Origin: Acidiflorens sp963847715
GTDB taxonomy: Bacteria > Acidobacteriota > Terriglobia > Terriglobales > Acidobacteriaceae
Direction: 5' to 3'
NCBI GenBank assembly: GCA_963847715.1
Contig: CAWKAZ010000014.1
Location: 124,001-188,000 of the forward strand
DNA: 64,000 bases
The notes under the pieces were generated by a model, which saw only the letters and a list, made by a program, of their open reading frames with translations, ran no database searches and had not been told where the DNA came from. Of this stretch, positions 26,386 to 34,979 are shown in pieces (the first letter of the stretch is position 1; each line of letters begins with the position of its first letter). Both the position numbers and the translations under genes were made by a program.

Positions 26386-27711
26386 ATGAAGAAGATTGTT
26401 CTCGCGATGTTGCTGGTAGCCGCAGTTACCGCCGTCGCTCAAACCACGCCCGCGCCCGCCCAAACTGCGCCCGCGGCGAGTCCCGCAGCCCCAGCCGCAC
26501 CCGCGCCCCAGAAGAAAGAGATTAAAGATCCGGCCGAGTACAACGCGTACGTGGGCGCGGTGCAGCAAACCGACGCAGCGGCCAAGGTGAGCGGACTGGA
26601 AGCGTTTCTGACACAATATCCCAACAGCGTGATGAAGGAAGATGCGCTGGAACTTTTGATGGGTGCATACCAGCAGACGGGCAACCAGCCTAAAACGCTC
26701 GACACCGCGGCGAAGGTCCTTGTAACGAACGCGTGTAATATTCGCGCCTTGGCTCTGCTCGCCTATACCAAGCAGGCGATGGCAGTCGCGAACCAAAACC
26801 CCGCACAGAATTTTGCCGACGCCGGACAAAACGGTGAAAAGGGACTCGCTTGCTTACAGACAGCCACCAAGCCTGCGGGAACTCCCGATGCCGATTGGAA
26901 CAAGCTGAAAACGCAGACCTCGGCCATTTTTAATGGTGCAGCTGGACTCGCGGCTTTCCAGGCCAAGGACTACGGGAAGGCCGAAAAGTATCTGCGCGCG
27001 GCAGTGGAAACTGATCCGGCGAACCTGCTGAACGTCTATGATCTGGCGCTTGCCTACCTTGCGGCGGGACCGACCGAAGACGATGTGAATGGGCTGTGGT
27101 TCATCGCGCGCGCTTCCAACCTGGCGCAGGGCGCGGGCAAAGATCAGATCGCCAAGTTTGGCAAGAGCAAGTACACGAAATACCACGGTGCCGACGACGG
27201 ATGGACCGATGTGCTGGCGAAGACCGCCACCACGCCCTTGCCTCCGGCGGATTTCACCATCAAGAAGTATGTGCCGCCGACTCCTGCGGAGCAGGCAGCA
27301 GTGCTCGTCAAGACCAAGAAAATCGAGGAGATGAGCTTCGCTGAGTGGCAGATGGTGCTATCTGAAGGCACTCCGGAAGACGCGGAGAAGGTATTTACAG
27401 CGTTGAAAGGGAAGCCGCTGCAGATGCAGGCTCATATCATCAGCATCGACGCCTCGAGCAAGACGGCGACCAAGCTGCAATTGGCCGGCAGTCAGGATGA
27501 TATCGACGCCAAGCGTGCAGATATCGACCTGACCATGTCGGGGCCAATCCCGGCGGCGCGGATGCCAAAAGAAGACACGGACTTCCAGTTCGAAGGAACC
27601 CCGGTCTCCTACGTGGCGAAGCCGTTCGTGATGACGATGAATGAGGGAGCGTTGCTGGGGAAAACGCCGCCGAAACCTGCCCCCACACACAAGAAGCCTG
27701 CAGCACACTGA
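26386..27711 (+). CDS. Exported TPR-containing protein
   Basis: 441 residues with a signal peptide (IVLAMLLVAAVTAVAQ) and an Ala/Pro-rich linker of about 25 residues. Tandem helical repeats follow: AAKVSGLEAFLTQYPNSVMK, DALELLMGAYQQTGNQ and GLAAFQAKDYGKAEKYLRAA, in the TPR pattern. The C-terminal third (MSFAEWQMVLSEGTPEDAEK to VMTMNEGALLGK) is a separate conserved domain with no known function. A close homologous layout occurs across Acidobacteriota as I recall, but without experimental data. A near-consensus promoter and AAGGAG lie upstream and a strong terminator downstream, so it is monocistronic and probably well expressed. Confidence 0.82.
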   Translation: MKKIVLAMLLVAAVTAVAQTTPAPAQTAPAASPAAPAAPAPQKKEIKDPAEYNAYVGAVQQTDAAAKVSGLEAFLTQYPNSVMKEDALELLMGAYQQTGNQPKTLDTAAKVLVTNACNIRALALLAYTKQAMAVANQNPAQNFADAGQNGEKGLACLQTATKPAGTPDADWNKLKTQTSAIFNGAAGLAAFQAKDYGKAEKYLRAAVETDPANLLNVYDLALAYLAAGPTEDDVNGLWFIARASNLAQGAGKDQIAKFGKSKYTKYHGADDGWTDVLAKTATTPLPPADFTIKKYVPPTPAEQAAVLVKTKKIEEMSFAEWQMVLSEGTPEDAEKVFTALKGKPLQMQAHIISIDASSKTATKLQLAGSQDDIDAKRADIDLTMSGPIPAARMPKEDTDFQFEGTPVSYVAKPFVMTMNEGALLGKTPPKPAPTHKKPAAH

Positions 27712-27718
27712 GGAGAAC

Positions 27719-27866
27719 AGGTCTCAGGTGCTAGGTTTTAGGTCTCAGGAAAAAGCGCGTATAGCAGAAATGAAGGGCGGTCCCCAAGGGACCGCCCTAT
27801 TTTTCGTTCCGGGTTCTGAATCAGGGTCTTCCTAGGACCTGAGACCTGACGCCTGCGAGCTGACCT
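27719..27866. repeat. Inverted short tandem repeats (AGGTCTC unit) enclosing a terminator
   Basis: The left arm at 27719-27749 contains AGGTCTCAGGTGCTAGG and again AGGTCTCAGG. The right arm at 27831-27866 contains CCTAGGACCTGAGACCTGA and runs into the stop codon of the convergent Fis-type gene. Units are spaced 7-8 nt. The arms are complementary and enclose a perfect terminator hairpin. Confidence 0.75.
27775..27806 (+). terminator. Rho-independent terminator, possibly bidirectional
   Basis: GGGCGGTCCC-CAA-GGGACCGCCC (27775-27797) forms a 10-bp perfect stem followed by TATTTTTCG. It lies 64 nt after the TPR gene stop. The plus strand has the better T-run. Confidence 0.92.
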
Positions 27867-28146
27867 ACCGAGCTTGTTGTTTTCTGTCCATGGTGACGGG
27901 ACGCGCGCTCCGGGGTGGACGCTTGCCGCCTGCGCGCATGGCGCGCACGTCAATCTTGAGTTCCTGCATGGTTCGGCTAAGCGTGTTGCGATGCATGCCG
28001 AGCTGGCGCGCTGCCTTGCACTGATTGCCGCGGTTCTCTTCTAGCACAGTCACAATAAAACGCTTCTTGAATTCGCGAACTGCTTCGGAATAGAGGATGT
28101 TGCTTTTGTACATCTGAAGAATGAGTGCTTCCAATTGATCTTTCAC
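27865..28146 (-). CDS. Fis-type helix-turn-helix protein
   Basis: A 93-residue protein with the HTH_8/Fis domain: VREFKKRFIVTVLEENRGNQ, then CKAARQLGMHRNTLSRTMQELKI at residues about 43-66, which matches the C-terminal DNA-binding helices of Fis and NtrC-type activators. A basic tail (GGKRPPRSARPVTMDRKQQAR) may add non-specific DNA contact. It stands without a receiver or AAA domain, so it is a small nucleoid- or promoter-binding protein. Such stand-alone proteins are frequent in Acidobacteriota. Its upstream region contains a copy of the bipartite palindrome. Confidence 0.82.
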   Translation of the reverse strand: MKDQLEALILQMYKSNILYSEAVREFKKRFIVTVLEENRGNQCKAARQLGMHRNTLSRTMQELKIDVRAMRAGGKRPPRSARPVTMDRKQQAR

Positions 28147-28186
28147 CTGCCGCCTCGTTTCCGCACCTTACACAACCTATTTCCTG

Positions 28187-28242
28187 CAGGGGCTAAAGCC
28201 CGGCATCACCTTGGTTTCGAGCGGCACGGCTGAAGCCGTGCC
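28187..28242. repeat. Dispersed bipartite palindromic repeat (reverse orientation)
   Basis: GGCTAAAGCC (28191-28200, extended by GG and C), a 22-nt gap, and GGCACGGC-TGAA-GCCGTGCC (28223-28242). Read on the minus strand this is the same order and spacing as the copy inside the penicillin acylase gene at 48540-48592. It lies between the cvpA and Fis-type genes. Confidence 0.85.
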
Positions 28243-28269
28243 CTTCTACTATGCGTCCCTTTGCAAAAC

Positions 28270-28827
28270 TCACTTCGATGGCCCGGACTGCGACGGTTGC
28301 ATCGATTCGACTGCTGGATGCGCTTGCCGCATGTAGTCCAACCCCTGATAAAAGCGTTGACGCAATTCCGACGGTGCGAGCCAGATTGCTGCCCTGCCGC
28401 CTACCAGGAAGTACGGAGCCAACTGAGAGCCGACCAGCCATCTTGCGGCGGGCGCAAACGCGGCCATGGCAGTAAGAACGATGGCCACAACCAAAGCGCC
28501 TCGCAACAAGCCGAGGACTGCTCCCAGGACCCGGTCAATCGTACTTAGACCGGCCTTCTTCATTGCCCAGCGCGCGATCCTTCCGGCGAAGCCGGCGACG
28601 ATCAAGACCGCGAAAAAAATGATGAGGAAACCAGCGATCTCGCCCAACCACGGCGATTTCAAATGGGGCGCGAACCATTCCGCCAGGCGATGGTACTGCC
28701 AGGCGGCCAGCAGATATCCGACAACAAGACCCGCGAGTTTGAAAGCTTCATGAAAGAAGCCTTCAAAAGCCGCTCCGACCACCGAAATCAGTAAAAACGC
28801 GAGGATGAACCAGTCTGCGATGCTCAT
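28270..28827 (-). CDS. cvpA: CvpA-family membrane protein
   Basis: 185 residues from ATG 28827 (ATG 28830 also possible). It has four transmembrane helices: WFILAFLLISVVGAAFEGFF, AFKLAGLVVGYLLAAW, IAGFLIIFFAVLIVAGFAG and LGLLRGALVVAIVLTAMAAF. The segment STIDRVLGAVLGLLRGALVV is the CvpA signature. In enterobacteria CvpA is needed for colicin V production and envelope integrity and its gene lies beside purF. Here it follows purC by 53 nt on the same strand, so the purine link is kept. Biochemical function is not established. Confidence 0.85.
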   Translation of the reverse strand: MSIADWFILAFLLISVVGAAFEGFFHEAFKLAGLVVGYLLAAWQYHRLAEWFAPHLKSPWLGEIAGFLIIFFAVLIVAGFAGRIARWAMKKAGLSTIDRVLGAVLGLLRGALVVAIVLTAMAAFAPAARWLVGSQLAPYFLVGGRAAIWLAPSELRQRFYQGLDYMRQAHPAVESMQPSQSGPSK

Positions 28828-28880
28828 CATTCAAATCCGGAACGGAGCGATCGCGATCGAACGATCACTCCGCCCGCAGA

Positions 28881-29792
28881 CTAGACTTCCAATTCACGTC
28901 CCGTCAACTGACGGTATGCCCCGAGATACTTTTCGCTCGTCCGCAGCGCAACTTCTTGGGGGAGGGCCGGCGCGGGCGGTTGTTTGTTCCAGCGAATTTC
29001 TTCGAGGTAGTCCCGTACGTACTGCTTGTCATAAGAATCCTGCGCCTTGCCCGGTTGGTAGGTGTCGGCCGGCCAGAAGCGGGAGGAGTCCGGTGTAAGT
29101 ACTTCGTCCGCCAGGGTGATGCCCTGGGCGGTTTGTCCAAATTCAAACTTGGTGTCGGCGATGATGATGCCGCGTTGCAGCGCGTAGTTTGCGGCCTTGT
29201 TGTAGATGCTCAGGGTGAGGTCGCGAAGCCGGCGGCTCAGTGCGGGATCGACCAGCTTGCACATCTCCTCAAACGATATGTTGATGTCGTGACCGGTGGT
29301 CGCCTTGGTAGCTGGCGTAAAAATCGGCTCGGGGAGCTTGTCGGATTCCTGCATCCCGGTGGGGAGTTTAATGCCGCAGACGGTGCCAGTCGCCTTGTAT
29401 TCCTTCCAGCCCGAGCCGGACAGGTAGCCGCGTGCGACGCACTCGACAGGAAACATTTCGGCGCGCATCACCATCATCGAGCGGCCGCGAAGTTCATCGG
29501 CATGGGCGCGGACGGCAGCGGGGTACTGGTTCACGTCGGCGGTAACGAAATGGTTGGGGACGATGTCCTTGAGGAAGTCGAACCAGAACAGAGAAATCTG
29601 CGTGAGCACGCGGCCCTTGTGCGGAATGCCGGTGGCGAGAACGTAGTCGAAGGCCGAAATGCGGTCCGTGGCGACGAAGAGAAGATGGTTACTGTCGAGG
29701 TTATAAACGTCGCGAACCTTGCCGCTGGCGTGCAGCTCAAGTTCCGGGTAGTCGGTACGCAGGAGTACAGAATCTAAGATTTGGGGGCTCAT
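28881..29792 (-). CDS. purC: Phosphoribosylaminoimidazole-succinocarboxamide synthase
   Basis: 303 residues from ATG 29792. The enzyme joins aspartate to CAIR with ATP in purine synthesis (SAICAR synthase). Motifs seen: GKVRDVYNLDSNHLLFVATDRISAFD at the N-terminal ATP loop (in overlapping short form KVRDVYNL and VATDRISAFD), MPVECVARGYLSGSGWKEY reduced here to VECVARGYLSGSGW, and IIADTKFEFG with the conserved acidic metal ligands, then LADEVLTPDSSRFW. Length is of the longer, yeast-like class. It lies upstream of cvpA. purQ is also in the window but 23 kb away, so purine genes are scattered. Confidence 0.97.
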   Translation of the reverse strand: MSPQILDSVLLRTDYPELELHASGKVRDVYNLDSNHLLFVATDRISAFDYVLATGIPHKGRVLTQISLFWFDFLKDIVPNHFVTADVNQYPAAVRAHADELRGRSMMVMRAEMFPVECVARGYLSGSGWKEYKATGTVCGIKLPTGMQESDKLPEPIFTPATKATTGHDINISFEEMCKLVDPALSRRLRDLTLSIYNKAANYALQRGIIIADTKFEFGQTAQGITLADEVLTPDSSRFWPADTYQPGKAQDSYDKQYVRDYLEEIRWNKQPPAPALPQEVALRTSEKYLGAYRQLTGRELEV

Positions 29793-30078
29793 GTGTAAAT
29801 TCACCGGCAAAAAACTTTGCGTATTCTAACTTTCGTGAAGGATTTGTCAACGCTTTCCGTCACGGTGGCGGGGTCAGGTCCAAACCGCCTGCAATGAAAT
29901 GTGTTGACAGTTCCAGTGTAAGGCAGAAGTCTTGCCTGGCGCTGGGTTTAGGGAGATCGCTATGTGGAAAAACTGAGGAAGGCTCTGGAAAAAAAGACAG
30001 TGAGTTTTTGCGATGTACAAGCAAGAAAACGGGCAGCGCGTCAAGAAGGAACGTAGGAGCTTTAGTTGCGGCGGCATC

Positions 30079-30363
30079 CTAGAGCTGGCCAGGCCATTTG
30101 CGGGCCGCATGGAAGACGCGGATCAACTGCACAACATCGTCGCGCACGCGATAGGGAACTATGTACGGCGTTCCCGAGACCACCAGTTCGCGGGTGCCGG
30201 ATATCCGGCCGGGCCGACCAAGAGCAGGAAAATGTTCGAGAGAGTCGACCGCTTTTACGATCGCAGTTACGGTCCTGGCGGCAGCATCGGGATTGTCCAG
30301 GGATATGTACTCGGACACGGCTATCAGGTTCGCGCGTGCCGCTCGCAGCCACTTAACGCGCAC
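30079..30363 (-). CDS. parE: ParE/RelE-family toxin
   Basis: A 94-residue toxin of the ParE/RelE fold: VKWLRAARANLIAVSEYISL, then AIVKAVDSLEHFPALGRPGR, TRELVVSGTPYIVPYRV and VQLIRVFHAARKWP, with the conserved Arg residues of the family. ParE members poison DNA gyrase while RelE members cleave mRNA on ribosomes; sequence alone does not settle which. The start overlaps the antitoxin gene by 11 nt, so translation is coupled. Located on the chromosome away from mobile genes. Confidence 0.88.
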   Translation of the reverse strand: MRVKWLRAARANLIAVSEYISLDNPDAAARTVTAIVKAVDSLEHFPALGRPGRISGTRELVVSGTPYIVPYRVRDDVVQLIRVFHAARKWPGQL

Positions 30364-30601
30364 GTCGAGTCAAACGTCGGATCGTCTGTTGCATTTCCTC
30401 TTCGCTGGCGAAGTCGCCCGCGTCAGCCTCGGCTAGACCCTTCTTGATTTCGGCAATTTGCCATTCATTGACCGAGACGTATTCCTGGATCGCTTCGGCG
30501 GCAACGAAGGAACGACTCCGGTTCATCGATTTCGACAAACGGTCGAGCTGTTTCTTAAGTTTGGCATCGAGGCGAAGTGTGAGAACGGAGGATTCGGACA
30601 T
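30353..30601 (-). CDS. parD: Ribbon-helix-helix antitoxin (ParD/CopG-like)
   Basis: 82 residues. The N-terminal RHH motif LTLRLDAKLKKQLDRLSKSM is followed by SRSFVAAEAIQEYV, giving one beta strand and two helices for dimeric DNA binding. The remaining 35 residues, with ADAGDFASEEEMQQTIRRL, would wrap the toxin. It is the first gene of the toxin-antitoxin operon and is likely autorepressing through the tandem inverted repeats that overlap its own start codon. Confidence 0.87.
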   Translation of the reverse strand: MSESSVLTLRLDAKLKKQLDRLSKSMNRSRSFVAAEAIQEYVSVNEWQIAEIKKGLAEADAGDFASEEEMQQTIRRLTRRAR

Positions 30602-30635
30602 AATGTGTACATTATATGCCAGATGTGTACATTAT
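30600..30635 (-). promoter_or_regulatory. Promoter and tandem operator of the parDE-like operon
   Basis: ATAATGT-GT-ACATTAT (30600-30615) is an inverted repeat, and a near copy AGATGT-GT-ACATTAT follows at 30621-30635. On the minus strand the first site contains a perfect -10 TATAAT (30616-30611) only 9 nt before the ATG at 30601, so the mRNA would be almost leaderless. Repressor binding would block the start of both transcription and translation. Confidence 0.65.
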
Positions 30636-30661
30636 GGCCGACGTTCAAACGCCGCGCCAGA

Positions 30662-31117
30662 CTACCCCTCCAAAACGATGCCTCGGGAGACAACGAAACG
30701 AACTATCGAGGGGCCCTCCACGTAAATGACGACTAGGCAAAACAGGATAAAGCAAAGGAAGATAACTCTTGATCGGGGAGGAGGATTATCAAAAGCCTTC
30801 CTCGCGACATAAAAGTGGGCAAGCCAGGAGGCCGTTCCCGGCGGAGCAAGGGTAGGGTCTTTGGGAAAAAGTACAAATGCACCAAACAAACCCGCGAAGC
30901 CCACGTACATGAGCAGAGCAAGACCGGTCGACTCCGTATCGGAGACGTAGACGTACGAGCCGTGGTTGTTCAGTGAATGCACAAAGCCAAGCGAGGAATT
31001 TGGCTTCGTTGGATGAGAAGAGAAATAAGCGACAAACAACCACAGGTCCGTTCCAAAACTAGCGGGACAAAGAGCTGCAAACGCTAAAGCAACATAAGTT
31101 CGAACCGATGTCTTCAT
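30662..31117 (-). CDS. Hypothetical membrane protein
   Basis: 151 residues from ATG 31117, with GGGAG 12 nt upstream; a GTG at 31150 overlaps the end of smc. Three hydrophobic segments are visible: TYVALAFAALCPASFG, TGLALLMYVGFAGLFGAFVLF and VIFLCFILFCLVVIYV, the last close to the C-terminus. No family is recognised. It begins 19 nt after the smc stop on the same strand and may be read with it. Codon use is less GC-biased than that of smc. Confidence 0.6.
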   Translation of the reverse strand: MKTSVRTYVALAFAALCPASFGTDLWLFVAYFSSHPTKPNSSLGFVHSLNNHGSYVYVSDTESTGLALLMYVGFAGLFGAFVLFPKDPTLAPPGTASWLAHFYVARKAFDNPPPRSRVIFLCFILFCLVVIYVEGPSIVRFVVSRGIVLEG

Positions 31118-31136
31118 CAGGCTCGCCGATCTCCCG

Positions 31137-34100
31137 CTACGCCGCCCCAAACCTCACCGACACCAGTTTCGAGACGCCCGGTTCCTGCATGGTGACGCCG
31201 TAGAGTACAGGCGCGATGCTCATGGTGCGCTTGCTGTGCGTAATCAGGATGAACTGAGTCTGGACGCTCATCTCGCGTACCAGTTCCGTGAAGCGGGCGA
31301 TATTCGCTTCGTCGAGCGGGGCGTCGACTTCGTCGAGAATGCAGAACGGGCTCGGCGTGTACTGGAAGATGCCGACAAGCAGTGAGAGCGCGGTGAGGGC
31401 CTTTTCCCCGCCAGAGAGCAGAAGGACGTTCTGGAGCTTCTTTCCAGGCGGCGAGGCGACCACGTCAATGCCGCTCTCGGCGCTGTTTTCGAGATCGGTG
31501 AGCCGCATGAAGCCGTGACCGCCGCCGAATAGCTTGCGGAACGTGGCCTGAAAGTTTTCGTTGATCTTGTTGAATGCCTCTTCAAATTTCTGCCGTGAGA
31601 CTTGGTCGATCTCGTTGATGGTGGCAGCGGTATTTTCGATCGCGTCGAGCAGGTCCTTTCGCTGCGTGGAGAGGAACTCGTGACGCTCGGCCGTCTCTTT
31701 GTATTCTTCCAGGGCCATCATGTTGACCGGGCCCATGGCATCGAGGCGTGTTTTCATTTCACGATGAGCCAGATCTTCGGCGGCGAGTTCGTCGCCGGTG
31801 ACCATCGGAATCGTCATGTCGGCCATCAACGCCGGGCGCTCGATGCCGAGTTCGTTGAGGCACGTGTCGGCGAGATGCTGCAAGTCGGACTGCAACTTGG
31901 CGGCGGTGGCCGACAACTCCCCACGGCGATCGCGAGCGAGATCGAGTTGCTGGCGAGTGCTGCGGAGGAGTTCGTCAATTTCGACCATCCGCGCGCGGAC
32001 TTGCTCGGATTCGAGTTGCAGCAGGCCTTCGCGGGCCTCTCCGGCATTCCGTTCCGCTTCAAACTGCAGGAGTTGGTCCGCGAGTTGCACGTTTTCATTC
32101 TGCCGCTGAGTTATCTCAGCGCTGGCGGATTCCATCTGAACTTGCAGTGCATCCGCGCGCTCGCGCATTTCAGTGACCAGCGTCTCAATGCGCTGCAGCA
32201 ATGTGGTAGCAGAACGGTGGCGCTCCTCGAGAGTGGCTACACGGGAGGCGCGCTGTGAAGTGGTTTCGGCCACGACATCGCGTTCGCTGCGCAGGATGGC
32301 GAGGCGGTCTTGTCCGGCGGCGAGTTGCGTTTCGAATTGCGCGCGATTCTGCTCGATGGCGGCGAGTTCGGATTGCCGGGCTCCGATCAGCGTCTCCTGC
32401 TCCTGCCGTTCCGCGGCGAGGCGCTGGAGTTCGCGCTCATTGATCGCGATCCGCTCGCGTACACGCGACATCTCACCTTCCAGTTGCTGCAGCAGGTGGC
32501 CGGAAGTCATCGCCTGTTTGTCCGCGGTGCGTTTTTCTTCTTCCAGTCGGTCGAGCAAGGCAACGTGCTCCTTGATTTCGCGGTCGAGCGTAAGGGCGAG
32601 GAGTTCCTTCTCGCGCAGGGCGCGTTCCAGTTCTTCGAGCAGACGAAGCACGTCGCGGAGTTCGCGCTTCATCGAAAGCGGGCCTTCGCTGCGCTGCTTG
32701 CCACCGGTGACGGTGACGTTGTGGAAGCATTCTCCGGTCTGCGAAAGGAAGAAGGCGTCGGGGCTGGAGAGCGCGAGGTCGCGAGCCACTGCGGGATCGG
32801 GCACGATGTAGCCGTTGCCGAGCTTCGGCAGAATAACTTCCAGCGATTTGCCGAATCCGTTGAGCACGCGAATCGATTTCTTCAGGGGAAGAACGGTGTC
32901 GTTGAGCGGCGCGTAGTTGTGGCTCTCATCGGCGACGAAAGAAAACTTCGCTTGCGAGTCTTCCGGGTGGACGAGGAACGTAGCGCGTCCGTCGACATCC
33001 GAACGCAGCAGTCGCAGGCCTTCGTCAGCCGCTCCCCATGACTTCACGACAACGTAGTTCAGTTCGTCGCGGAGGAAGTCTTCGACCACGCGTTCGTATC
33101 GCGGATCGACTTCGAGGAAATCGGCGAGCACTCCGGCGGGAGTGTTTCCGCCCTGCATGGCGCCGGACTGAAAGAGACGCCGCACAGACTCAGTGGAGTA
33201 GCCGTGTTCGGCGATGACTGCTTCGAGCGATCCCTTCTTGCCCAGGGCGGTCGCGTATTCAGAGCGAATCGAGTCGAGGTGTCTCTTGGTTTCACGCTCG
33301 GCTGCGCGTTTGCTATCGATCGCCTCTCGCAGGCTTGCGATCTCCGACGTCAGGCCGCTTACGCGCTGGGAGACATTTTCGAACTCCAGCGCAATCTGGC
33401 CGCGTTGTCCGCCGAAGGTTTCGGATTGCGACGAGGCGGTGGCGATTTCGGTTTGCAGACGCAGTTCCTCGCGGCCAATGCCGGCCAAACGCTCCTCCGA
33501 CTGCGTGAGTTGATTGCGGAGGTTGGAGGCTCCGCCAACCGCTTCGAGAATGGCGGCGCGATGTGACTCCTGCTCCTGTTCGAGCATGGCCAGGTTCGCG
33601 GCGGCGCAAGCAGTTTCCTGCTGGCTTAGCGCCAGTTCCTGCTGGGCGGCGGCCAAGTCGGCAGCGGCGGAGTCGAGCACCTGCTGATGACCGTCGCGTT
33701 CCTGTTCGAGCGCGGCGAGTCGGCTTTGCGCCTGCGCGAACTCGGCTTCGGCGGAAGCAGTGCGGACGATCAGTTCGGCGCAGCGTTCTTCGTTGGTGCG
33801 GATGCGCGCTTTTCCGCGGTCGCCTTCAATGGCGATCTGGCTCAGACGGTCGCGATTCTGGCGCGTTTCCGTTTCGATGGCGTAGCCGCGCTGCGTGCGC
33901 TCGGTGTGCTCAGCTTCGGATTGCTGCACGCTCTCGGTCTGTTCGCGGATCTCCTCGCCCAGTTGAGTGATCTGGCGATCGAGAGAGACGGATTCCTGAT
34001 CCATCTGTGTGAACTTGCTGGCCAGTACTACACGGAGCTTGGCCCGCATCTCGTCGCGCAGCTTGGCATAGCGTTCGGCCTTGCTGGCCTGGCGCTTGAG

Positions 34101-34979
34101 GGAGTTCATCTGCCGCGTGACTTCTTCAAAGATGTCGTTGACGCGGTTGAGATTCGTTTTCGCATCTTCGAGACGCGCCTCGGCGAGACGCTTCTTGGTC
34201 TTGAATTTCGTGATGCCCGCGGCTTCCTCGATGATGGCGCGGCGGTCGGTGGGGCGGCTGCTCAGGATTTGGCCGATGCGTCCTTGCTCGATCAGGGCGT
34301 AGGACTCCGGGCCGAGGCCCGTGCCCATGAAGAGTTCCTGAATGTCGCGCAGACGGCAGAGTTTTCCGTTCAGAAGGTACTCGCTGTCGCCGCTGCGGAA
34401 CAGGCGGCGAGTTACGGAGATTTCTCCGGCATGTTGCTGCTGTTGATTGAATTTGCGGCGGCGGATTTTCAGGACAACCTGTGGTCCGGCGATAGCAACG
34501 GCGGCATCAGCCGAGCCTTCTGCGGACGGAGGGGCTGCGGCAACTTCGCCTTCAATCTCTTCTGCCTTTCCCGGCTGAGCTTCTTCTACGGCGCGATCGG
34601 TCTCGGAGGCAGCGTGCGCACGAATCTCGGCTTCGTCCCAGTTTTCTTCCGGAAGCTCGTCTTGGATCTCGATTTCGGTAGGCGCATTGGGATCGGGGCC
34701 GCCGTAAATTTCGGGGTCGATCAGAGTCAGCGAGACTTCCGCCATGCCGGTAGGGTTGCGGTCACGGGTACCAGCGAAGATGACGTCTTCCATGCGCGAG
34801 CCACGCAGCGTCTTGGCCGACTGTTCGCCGAGCACCCACGAGATGGCGTCGGCGATGTTCGACTTGCCGCAGCCGTTCGGCCCGATGATCGCGGCAATGC
34901 CTTCGCCGTGGAACTTGAGCTCGGTGCGATCGCAGAACGACTTGAATCCCAGAATTTGCAGCTTCTTGAGTTTGAGCAA
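31137..34979 (-). CDS. smc: Chromosome segregation protein SMC with acidic head insertion
   Basis: 1280 residues from TTG 34979, placed directly behind GAAGGAGTAAC; the frame is open further upstream but not protein-like. The condensin ATPase has Walker A GPNGCGKSN at residues 33-41, the N-terminal coiled coil (about 280-600), a hinge (GVLADFLEVDPRYERVVEDF to GRATFLVHPED), the second coiled coil, then signature LLSGGEKALTALSLL and Walker B FCILDEVDAPLDEAN. SMC dimers compact and segregate chromosomes with ScpA/B, which are not in the window. An acidic, Ala/Glu/Pro-rich insertion of about 80 residues lies in the N-terminal head (residues 90-180, about 34435-34715), where most bacterial SMCs have a short loop. 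Confidence 0.97.
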   Translation of the reverse strand: MLKLKKLQILGFKSFCDRTELKFHGEGIAAIIGPNGCGKSNIADAISWVLGEQSAKTLRGSRMEDVIFAGTRDRNPTGMAEVSLTLIDPEIYGGPDPNAPTEIEIQDELPEENWDEAEIRAHAASETDRAVEEAQPGKAEEIEGEVAAAPPSAEGSADAAVAIAGPQVVLKIRRRKFNQQQQHAGEISVTRRLFRSGDSEYLLNGKLCRLRDIQELFMGTGLGPESYALIEQGRIGQILSSRPTDRRAIIEEAAGITKFKTKKRLAEARLEDAKTNLNRVNDIFEEVTRQMNSLKRQASKAERYAKLRDEMRAKLRVVLASKFTQMDQESVSLDRQITQLGEEIREQTESVQQSEAEHTERTQRGYAIETETRQNRDRLSQIAIEGDRGKARIRTNEERCAELIVRTASAEAEFAQAQSRLAALEQERDGHQQVLDSAAADLAAAQQELALSQQETACAAANLAMLEQEQESHRAAILEAVGGASNLRNQLTQSEERLAGIGREELRLQTEIATASSQSETFGGQRGQIALEFENVSQRVSGLTSEIASLREAIDSKRAAERETKRHLDSIRSEYATALGKKGSLEAVIAEHGYSTESVRRLFQSGAMQGGNTPAGVLADFLEVDPRYERVVEDFLRDELNYVVVKSWGAADEGLRLLRSDVDGRATFLVHPEDSQAKFSFVADESHNYAPLNDTVLPLKKSIRVLNGFGKSLEVILPKLGNGYIVPDPAVARDLALSSPDAFFLSQTGECFHNVTVTGGKQRSEGPLSMKRELRDVLRLLEELERALREKELLALTLDREIKEHVALLDRLEEEKRTADKQAMTSGHLLQQLEGEMSRVRERIAINERELQRLAAERQEQETLIGARQSELAAIEQNRAQFETQLAAGQDRLAILRSERDVVAETTSQRASRVATLEERHRSATTLLQRIETLVTEMRERADALQVQMESASAEITQRQNENVQLADQLLQFEAERNAGEAREGLLQLESEQVRARMVEIDELLRSTRQQLDLARDRRGELSATAAKLQSDLQHLADTCLNELGIERPALMADMTIPMVTGDELAAEDLAHREMKTRLDAMGPVNMMALEEYKETAERHEFLSTQRKDLLDAIENTAATINEIDQVSRQKFEEAFNKINENFQATFRKLFGGGHGFMRLTDLENSAESGIDVVASPPGKKLQNVLLLSGGEKALTALSLLVGIFQYTPSPFCILDEVDAPLDEANIARFTELVREMSVQTQFILITHSKRTMSIAPVLYGVTMQEPGVSKLVSVRFGAA

